A stretch of 64,000 nucleotides of DNA from Deltaproteobacteria bacterium. GTDB lineage: Bacteria; Myxococcota; JACPTQ01. Below are positions 61,048 to 64,000 of this stretch, piece after piece; positions within the stretch are counted from its first letter, which is position 1; every line of letters begins with the position of its first letter. Made by a program: the position numbers and the translations under genes. The DNA lies in NCBI GenBank assembly GCA_016192705.1, contig JACPTQ010000057.1, positions 36,461-100,460 of the forward strand. The letters are read 5' to 3'. Below the pieces are notes generated by a model, which had not been told where the DNA came from, made no database searches, and saw only the letters and a list, made by a program, of their open reading frames with translations.

Positions 61048-63327
61048 TCACCGATAAACGTTCGCGCCGATGTTGTACCGCGTGCCATCCCACTGGTCCC
61101 AGACGGAAACCGCGGTACCGCCCGGTGCGCAAGCCACGCGCGGGAATGACGACACTGCCCCGGCGTCGGTTTCGCCAATCGGAGTAAGCGATCCGAGATC
61201 AACGCCAACCCATCCGCCGTCTGGTCGATAGCGGTTGGCGTAATACGAGTCGCCGTAGTACCCGAAGAGATAGAAATCCTCTGACCACCATACAACGCTG
61301 GCGTTTCCCGCCGCATCGAAGCAAACCCACGGGTTTCGAGAATCGCTGAGCGACGAATAGCCGACGTCTCGCGGGGCTGACCACGACAGCGTGTCGGACG
61401 CGAAACGACTCGCCATGATCGTCTTCAGTGACGCCTGCATTTGACTCCAAACAGCGATACCGTTCCCAGCCGGGTCAACCGCAACGTGCGGCGCCTCAGA
61501 ACCCGCGTCGGTTTCGAGTTTCCCCGCGTCGGCCCAGAGCCCACTCGCGACCGAGAAACGGTTCCACCAGATGTTCGTGTCGCTCGCAATCGTCTTCGCC
61601 CAAACGGCGATCGCATTCCCGGCCGTGTCGACAGCGACCCTGGGCACCGGCATCGCGCTCGTTGTATTCACCTCAACCGGAACCACGGCGCTCCATCCCG
61701 GAACCGATTGGAAACGCCTGCTCTTGACAGTCCAGCTGGATCCCGACGATTCGACAAACGCGACAACCGCGTTTCCGTAACTGTCAAACGCCGCGTGCGG
61801 CGAGTCCGCGTTGGTCAACAGAACCCCCGCATCTTCCCATCGTGACGTCGCAGGACGCCACCAGTTCACGGAAATGCGACTTGAAGCGGTGTCGGGAAAT
61901 CCTGGGATCGTTGTTCTGTATGGCATGAGCGACATGACGTCCCCGGTCGCGTTGGCGGCGAGGAACGGCGTTTTGTTGTTCATGAAGACTCCTTCGCCTC
62001 CCTCCGCGACGAACTCCGTTCCCCCCCACGGCCCGTCGGGCAATGGGTAGCGCCGCGCCCAATAACCTCCGTTCTCCCACGAAACAAACGCCGCACCCGA
62101 CGCGTTCACCGCAACGTGGGGTTTGGAACCAACGGCGATGTTATTCAGACTCACCCACTGGCTGCTGGAAAACGCGTATTTCGTGGCGAAAATGGTTCCA
62201 CTCTCCTCCCAAACGGCGAGAGCGTTTCCCGCTGTGTCGACGGCGATTTCGGGAGATATGGCCGTCGTCGTGCTGTTCTCAAGAAACTGCTGTGACGGCC
62301 GCCACGACATCCATTCGCAAGTCCCCGCGTCGCAATGGGTCCCGACAACGCAATGGCTATCCACGGCACACGCTGGGCAAGTCCCGGCATCGCACCGCAC
62401 GAGCCCGCACGCGATCGAGCCCGCGTCGAGGCAGCTTCCCGCGCCGCTGCAGAGCGACCGGAGCCGCGCGATATTTCCCGCAAGGCACGCGGGCGCCACG
62501 CATTCGGTCGACGCGCTCCACGACGCGCAGATTCCCGTCGCGCACGAGCCGGTGTTTCCACAAATCTCAGGGGCCGTTGGGGGACAAAGCGACGTGCAGC
62601 AGCTTCCGCTCACGCAGTACGTCGTCCTGCACTCGTTTGGCGCTGCGCATGTCGCCCCCGCGTCCTTCTTCGGCGCGCAGCCGCCCGCATCGCACCAGGC
62701 ACCCGAAATGCAGCCCGGGTCACTCGTGCACGCGGGGCAATTCCCCGCATCGGCGTCGCAACGCCCGAGGCCGCACCCCACTGTCCCCGCGTCAAGGCAA
62801 GTGCCCGCGCCCGAGCAGGTCGACGCGGGGCGCGCAATATTCTCCGCGACGCAGCCAGGCGCCACGCACCGCGTCGATGCCGCGTACACCTCGCACGTCC
62901 CCGTTCCGCACGACCCGGTTTGGCCGCACGCCTCGGGCGCCGTCGCATTGCAAGACGTTGTGCAGCAAACCCCGCTTACGCAGTACGACGTTGCGCACTC
63001 ATTCGTCGCGACGCAGAGAGCGCCCGCGTCTTTTTTCCAGAGGCACGCGCCCGCATCGTCGCACCACGCGCCCGCTCCGCACCCGTTGTCATCAGCGCAC
63101 GACGCTCCTGCGTCCACTCCCGCGTCCGCTCCCGCATCCGCACCCGCGTCCGCTCCCGCACCCGCGTCCGCACCCGCTCCCGCTCCCGCATCCGCACCCG
63201 CTCCCGCATCCGCACCCGCTCCCGCTCCCGCACCCGCGTCCAAATAAATAAAAACGAGCTCCTTCGATTTGAATTTGCACCCTGCCAAGAGGGCCGTCGC
63301 CACAGCCGCAACAACAAACCTTCGCAT
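61048..63327 (-). CDS. Lipoprotein with Ala-Gly-Asp repeat, tandem Cys modules and propeller-like repeats
   Basis: This 759-aa protein starts at 63327 with GGAGG eight bases upstream. A lipoprotein signal (LLAGC) is followed by a low-complexity Ala/Gly/Asp tract (about 30-75) and two tandem copies of a module of about 105 residues with some 16 Cys (CGAGAWCDDAGACLWKKDAGA and CISGAWCDAGGCAPKKDAGA mark their repeat). Then come about eight beta repeats with the pattern VAVDTAGNAIAVW. The Cys modules resemble those of the 14925-16184 lipoprotein. It is a surface protein of unknown ligand. Confidence 0.8.
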   Translation of the reverse strand: MRRFVVAAVATALLAGCKFKSKELVFIYLDAGAGAGAGADAGAGADAGAGAGADAGAGADAGADAGADAGVDAGASCADDNGCGAGAWCDDAGACLWKKDAGALCVATNECATSYCVSGVCCTTSCNATAPEACGQTGSCGTGTCEVYAASTRCVAPGCVAENIARPASTCSGAGTCLDAGTVGCGLGRCDADAGNCPACTSDPGCISGAWCDAGGCAPKKDAGATCAAPNECRTTYCVSGSCCTSLCPPTAPEICGNTGSCATGICASWSASTECVAPACLAGNIARLRSLCSGAGSCLDAGSIACGLVRCDAGTCPACAVDSHCVVGTHCDAGTCEWMSWRPSQQFLENSTTTAISPEIAVDTAGNALAVWEESGTIFATKYAFSSSQWVSLNNIAVGSKPHVAVNASGAAFVSWENGGYWARRYPLPDGPWGGTEFVAEGGEGVFMNNKTPFLAANATGDVMSLMPYRTTIPGFPDTASSRISVNWWRPATSRWEDAGVLLTNADSPHAAFDSYGNAVVAFVESSGSSWTVKSRRFQSVPGWSAVVPVEVNTTSAMPVPRVAVDTAGNAIAVWAKTIASDTNIWWNRFSVASGLWADAGKLETDAGSEAPHVAVDPAGNGIAVWSQMQASLKTIMASRFASDTLSWSAPRDVGYSSLSDSRNPWVCFDAAGNASVVWWSEDFYLFGYYGDSYYANRYRPDGGWVGVDLGSLTPIGETDAGAVSSFPRVACAPGGTAVSVWDQWDGTRYNIGANVYR
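63102..63242. repeat. Hexanucleotide low-complexity repeat
   Basis: About 23 imperfect copies of CCCGCT, CCCGCA and CCCGCGTCCGCA-type units encode the Ala-Gly-Asp tract just after the lipidated Cys of the Cys-repeat lipoprotein. It is the longest member of the hexamer family in the window. Confidence 0.75.
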
Positions 63328-63428
63328 CGGCCCGCCTCCACGTTCGCGTCGTCTGCCAACAAACAGTATGACGATCCGATCCCGCTTCTTCAAACCGGAA
63401 TTGCGGACTCTCTGCGAAAGTCAGCGCG

Positions 63429-64000
63429 TCAATCGAATCGCAGATTATCGGGCGCGAGGATTCGATTCGGGTCCATCATTTGTCGCACGCGCGCGATGAG
63501 CGCACGCGTCCCCGGGTGAATTCGCGCGGCGAGCTCCGGCGCCGCCCACGGCGGGAGTTTGTACGTCATGAACCCGTGGTCGAGCGCGACCTGGATGAGC
63601 TCGCGGTTGCAAGCGCGCACGCGTTCAACCTCAGCGGCGTTCCGCTTTGCGAAAGTGATCACGAAACGCAAGACGCAATAATGCCCGCCCTTCATGGGGC
63701 GCGTCACGATAAGCGGCGGAAAGCCGTGCTTCTCCATGATCTCGAGTCCATGCTTCGCGCCCTCGGGCAGGCGGCTCATCGGGCCGTACGTGCCGACCCA
63801 CGTGAGACCGCCCCCCGGGTTGTCGATGAGGAATCCGAGTCGCGCTGGGAACTCCGCGAGGGGCTTGAACTCTGGGTTCACGTCGGTGATGGCGTCGAGC
63901 GGAATTGGGTCGTCGATGTGATGTCCCTTGGAGCGCACTTCGCGGATCGCTTCGGCGAGCACGGCGCGTTTCATCATCACCTCGAATTCGAGATCGGCCG
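63429..64000 (-). CDS. C-terminal part of a VAO-type FAD-linked oxidase
   Basis: About 190 codons are visible; the frame runs on beyond the window edge, so the protein is truncated at its N-terminus. The C-terminal cap region shows FPARLGFLIDNPGGGLTWVGTYGPMSRL and ends RVRQMMDPNRILAPDNLRF, the normal ending of FAD-linked oxidases of the 4-cresol dehydrogenase/vanillyl-alcohol oxidase family. The substrate cannot be judged without the FAD-binding half. Confidence 0.82.
   Translation of the reverse strand, partial: ADLEFEVMMKRAVLAEAIREVRSKGHHIDDPIPLDAITDVNPEFKPLAEFPARLGFLIDNPGGGLTWVGTYGPMSRLPEGAKHGLEIMEKHGFPPLIVTRPMKGGHYCVLRFVITFAKRNAAEVERVRACNRELIQVALDHGFMTYKLPPWAAPELAARIHPGTRALIARVRQMMDPNRILAPDNLRFD

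Overview
The window is 64 kb of a dense, moderately high-GC bacterial chromosome. The best guess for the source is Myxococcota or a close 'deltaproteobacterial' relative. The reasons are many Cys-rich or DAG/DGG-rich lipoproteins, FG-GAP and lamin-tail (LTD) surface proteins, a C-terminal Cys-TM-Arg tail resembling the MYXO-CTERM sorting signal, a sigma54/NtrC two-component pair, and clearly Gram-negative envelope genes (MlaFE, outer-membrane barrels). No rRNA, tRNA, CRISPR array or complete insertion sequence was recognised.

0-7 kb: a GAF histidine kinase and an NtrC-type regulator read leftwards into a truncated secreted protein. A divergent surface-protein gene carries a good sigma54 -24/-12 motif. 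An FG-GAP lipoprotein follows. 7-14.8 kb: the recR-ybaB-dnaX-SRP RNA block, then a cysteine-free Fur/PerR-like repressor and a 2-Cys peroxiredoxin that share similar operator boxes. A six-gene leftward run follows: tetraheme cytochrome, EngB, SurA-N-like protein, lipoprotein, MlaE, MlaF.

14.9-29.7 kb: a Cys-rich lipoprotein, a retinol-saturase/phytoene-desaturase-like gene broken by an internal deletion together with its TetR regulator and an 18-bp operator palindrome, a DUF1801 protein, a MATE exporter, an exported protein and a secreted phospholipase-C/AcpA-like phosphoesterase. A 1617-aa metzincin-like lipoprotein sits in an operon with an outer-membrane barrel. A 214-bp palindromic MITE-like element separates the two convergent genes.

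29.7-36.5 kb is accessory in character: two toxin-antitoxin pairs (RelE/ParE type and PIN/VapC type), both with toxins starting at a TTG inside a TTGA overlap; an ArsR/SRPBCC pair; a GC-rich orphan lipoprotein; a SirB1-like protein; and a NamZ-TetR-cupin group. 36.5-52.1 kb holds two leftward operons. One is acyl-CoA carboxylase beta, membrane sulfatase-like protein, lipoprotein and an unknown. The other is hybrid histidine kinase, NnrDE, TsaE and a giant membrane protein with CxxCH, alpha-toroid and VWA domains. The sulfatase-like gene contains an in-frame 79-bp palindromic repeat.

52.1-52.7 kb is a non-coding stretch rich in long inverted repeats, either a non-autonomous mobile element or a structured RNA. 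52.7-64 kb: a CinA-like protein, a lipoprotein, an LTD-PLD-LTD lipoprotein, ClpX, a barrel-SppA fusion, a Cys-repeat lipoprotein with a hexanucleotide repeat, and the C-terminus of a VAO-type flavoprotein.

All calls are by eye from sequence; no database search or folding program was run.
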